7,874 nucleotides of DNA, from contig CALOCY010000027.1 of NCBI GenBank assembly GCA_942491975.1, positions 1-7,874 on the forward strand, written 5' to 3'. A program made the translations under genes and the position numbers. Under the pieces are notes generated by a model. It made no database searches and had not been told where the DNA came from. It saw only the letters and a program-made list of their open reading frames with translations. Below are positions 6,500-7,874 of the stretch, in pieces (positions within the stretch are counted from its first letter, which is position 1; each line of letters starts with the position of its first letter). The stretch is from CALOCY01 sp942491975. Lineage in GTDB: Bacteria; Bacteroidota; Bacteroidia; Bacteroidales; Prolixibacteraceae.

Positions 6500-6524
6500 T
6501 CGTCACAATACACAAGCGTGACGA
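6500..6524 (+). repeat. Hairpin TCGTCAC / GTGACGA, 11-nt loop
   Basis: Perfect 7-bp inverted repeat at 6500-6506 and 6518-6524, ending two bases before the GACG microsatellite. It may mark the 3' end of the dispersed element. Confidence 0.6.
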
Positions 6525-6526
6525 CA

Positions 6527-6550
6527 GACGGACGGACGGACGGACGGACG
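6527..6550 (+). repeat. (GACG)6 microsatellite
   Basis: Six perfect tetranucleotide units, followed by degenerate ACAGACAGCAGC. Several invertebrate non-autonomous elements end in ACGG-type tetranucleotides, which fits a terminal position here. Confidence 0.92.
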
Positions 6551-6566
6551 ACAGACAGCAGCGTAA

Positions 6567-7364
6567 ACGTATGTCCGCTGTGACACCACCGAGGCAGCCC
6601 ACGTAGTGTCCACCAAGCACTGCGATGTCACCCGAGTCGGCGGGTTCCACATCGCCAACGTCTACAAGCCCCCAAGTGAGAAGTGGGATAGCCCAACCCC
6701 CTTCCCAGCGCTACCCCACCCCACCGTTTTGGTTGGAGACTTCAATAGCCATCACCCTGACTGGGGATACCAAGACACCGACCTGGAGGGTGACCAGCTG
6801 CAAAGCTGGGCATCCTGCAACGACTACCATCTCATCCATGACTCCAAACAGCGAGGCACCTTCCGGTCAGCACGGTGGAAGCGTGAATACTCACCTGACC
6901 TGTGCTGGATCTCCACAGTTGGTGGTCACCCCCAACCAGCCTCGTGCACAGTCCTGGATGACTTCCCACACAGCCAACACCGCCCGTCTGTAATCCATAT
7001 TGGTCTCCAGCTCCCAGTTATCAGAAGCATTGAGAAGCGCCGATGGAACTTCAGAAAAGCGGACTGGTCCGGGTTCACGGCGGCGACTGAACGGTCCATC
7101 CCTACCATCCCAGTCAACATTGTCTCCGTCGAGGAAGCCCATACCCGCTTCACAGGTGCCATCATGAAGGCAGCACAACACTCCATCCCACGGGGCTTCC
7201 GCCCTATCTACATCCCATGTCTGGATGAGGAGTGCCAAGACCTGCTGAAGCAGTATGAAGAGTCAGGCGACCCAGACGTGGCCGATCACCTGATTGAATC
7301 CCTCGACGCAGCCCGACAACACCGCTGGGAAGAGTCCACAACCCGAATGGACTTTACGCCTTAA
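6567..7364 (+). pseudogene. Retrotransposon endonuclease (EEP) C-terminal half plus linker, truncated
   Basis: This is the part of the retrotransposon polyprotein that nicks target DNA for target-primed reverse transcription. The frame is open from 6567, after TAA at 6564, with no convincing start codon; the first methionine of any kind is far inside, so this is a fragment. Counting residues from 6606: GGFHIANVYKPP (12-23), GDFNSHHPDWGY (44-55; D and N are catalytic in the fold), WKREYSPDLCWIS (91-103), SQHRP (123-127; H catalytic), RRWNFRKADW (145-154), IPRGFRPIYIPCL (194-206). It closes with RWEESTTRMDFT, where the family normally continues (H/Q)SS(R/K)KAW into the RT. After one more codon a TAA ends the frame at the deletion junction. 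The N-terminal endonuclease strands with the first catalytic E are absent. Confidence 0.83.
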
Positions 7365-7872
7365 ACCCAGTGTAACGAAAACCGTTTCCAGTGTTTTCCA
7401 TCTTCACAACGCGTCTGCTGGTCGTGAACTCACAGTGATGTTAAACGGCGCACGTCTGAAGCACGACCCAACGCCTGTCTACCTCGGGGTGACTCTAGAC
7501 CGCGCATTGAGCTACCGAGAGCACCTTGAAAAGACAGCCAGCAAACTGAAGACTCGGAATAACCTCCTGATGAAACTGGCCGGTACAACTTGGGGTGCAA
7601 ACGCCAACACTCTACGATCCTCAGCTCTGGCCCTTTGCTACTCAGTCGGTGAATACTGTGCTCCAGTCTGGGCTCGATCTGCCCACACCAACCTCGTTGA
7701 TGTACAGCTAAATTCTACCATGCGCCTGATATCGGGGACAGTGAAACCAACACCATTACCCTGGCTACCAGTCCTTGCAAACATCGAACCCCCAGTACTA
7801 CGGCGAAAAGCCGCAGTGGATAAACTCCTCGCCAAAGCAGCTGCTCACGAAGATTGGGGACTCCATGGCGAT
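7360..7872 (+). pseudogene. Reverse transcriptase C-terminal fragment (post-palm region)
   Basis: Frame +1 is open from 7360 to the window edge, 171 codons. It begins KTVSSVFHLHNASAGREL, then LNGARLKHDPTPVYLGVTLD, RALSYREHL, KLKTRNNLLMKLAGTTWGA, ALALCYSVGEYCAPVWARSA, DVQLNSTMRLISG and TPLPWLPVLANIEPPVLRRK. These blocks (YLGVTLD, LAGT.WGA, YCAPVW..SAHT, LN..MR.I.G, WLPVL.NI.PP..RR) are typical of the segment after the RT catalytic core in Jockey-superfamily elements. The catalytic (F/Y)ADD box lies upstream in intact relatives and is missing here. The preceding endonuclease fragment is in a different frame, so the two cannot be read through. The C-terminus continues outside the window. Confidence 0.83.
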
Positions 7873-7874
7873 AT

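Larger units (their letters stand above)
6291..6550 (+). repeat. Dispersed repeat, copy 2, ending in hairpin and GACG microsatellite
   Basis: It carries a diverged monomer start (CACTATTTGTCAC, then TTTTTCAAGGTCATTCC at about 6325-6341), the shared stem-loop block (6379-6404) and the conserved 34-bp block (6428-6461). It continues CGTCCCCCATAGTAACTATG, matching monomer A closely. At the 3' end is a TCGTCAC/GTGACGA hairpin (6500-6524) and (GACG)6 (6527-6550). Compared with copy 1, the region between the stem-loop and the half-site cluster is deleted. The left boundary is approximate. Confidence 0.75.
6567..7874 (+). mobile_element. Non-LTR retrotransposon fragment, Jockey/CR1 group, truncated and internally deleted
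   Basis: Protein similarity runs from about 6567 to the window end, with higher GC than the flanks. The first part is the C-terminal half of an APE-type endonuclease plus the linker to the RT. The second, in another frame, is the region just after the RT palm (thumb and C-terminal region). The 5' end is missing (ORF1 and the N-terminal endonuclease), and so are all RT catalytic motifs between the two parts. The 3' end lies beyond the window, so a poly-A tail or target duplication cannot be seen. The element sits directly after the GACG microsatellite of the dispersed repeat. It cannot encode active machinery. Confidence 0.85.

Noticed and set aside
6625..7238. Other-frame and opposite-strand open readings over the endonuclease fragment
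   Set aside because: They are shadows of the retrotransposon frame, which alone carries the GDFNSHH, SPDLCWIS and SQHRP motifs.
7638..7835. 65-codon minus-strand open reading over the RT fragment
   Set aside because: Shadow of the RT C-terminal frame, which has clear family motifs.

Overview
This window looks like non-coding animal (metazoan) nuclear DNA. The sequence is AT-rich, genes are split by introns, and there is no operon structure. It holds several kinds of decayed mobile element: non-LTR retrotransposon, hAT-type miniature element and satellite-like repeats. An aquatic or other invertebrate is plausible from the repeat style, but I cannot name the species. No long intact protein-coding gene is present.

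Layout. Positions about 190-1200, minus strand, carry three short exons of a SPRY-domain gene. They are recognised from translated motifs, although each exon or exon junction has a frame problem. Positions 1541-1621 hold a possible 81-bp hAT-like remnant. Positions 1987-2636 hold a convincing non-autonomous hAT-type element: an 8-bp target duplication ATTTAAAC, imperfect terminal inverted repeats starting TAGAG/CAGAG, and a GC-rich cargo with a 37-bp minisatellite in six copies. Positions 2640-4356 are mostly featureless AT-rich DNA, with a 23-nt poly-C run at 3298-3320. Positions 4357-4695 are the first copy of a dispersed repeat with a 147-bp tandem period and clustered AGGTCA half-sites. 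It is abruptly joined to a cluster of CCGGATATCCGG palindromes (4696-4780) and an AT-rich inverted repeat. Positions 4880-6290 show little. Positions 6291-6550 hold a second copy of the dispersed repeat, ending in a hairpin and a (GACG)6 microsatellite. Positions 6567-7874 are a 5'-truncated, internally deleted Jockey/CR1-group retrotransposon. Its endonuclease part is joined out of frame to the C-terminal part of the reverse transcriptase, and the whole catalytic RT core is missing. The element runs off the window.

The features do not form one pathway. The SPRY exons are the only sign of a host gene. The rest is a layered record of insertions, and the order of events is partly readable: the palindromic segment interrupts one copy of the dispersed repeat, and the retroelement fragment abuts the microsatellite end of another. 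I found no clearly new enzymatic system. The most unusual items are the hAT element built around a minisatellite, and the dispersed repeat that carries direct-repeat nuclear-receptor-like half-sites in all three monomers.
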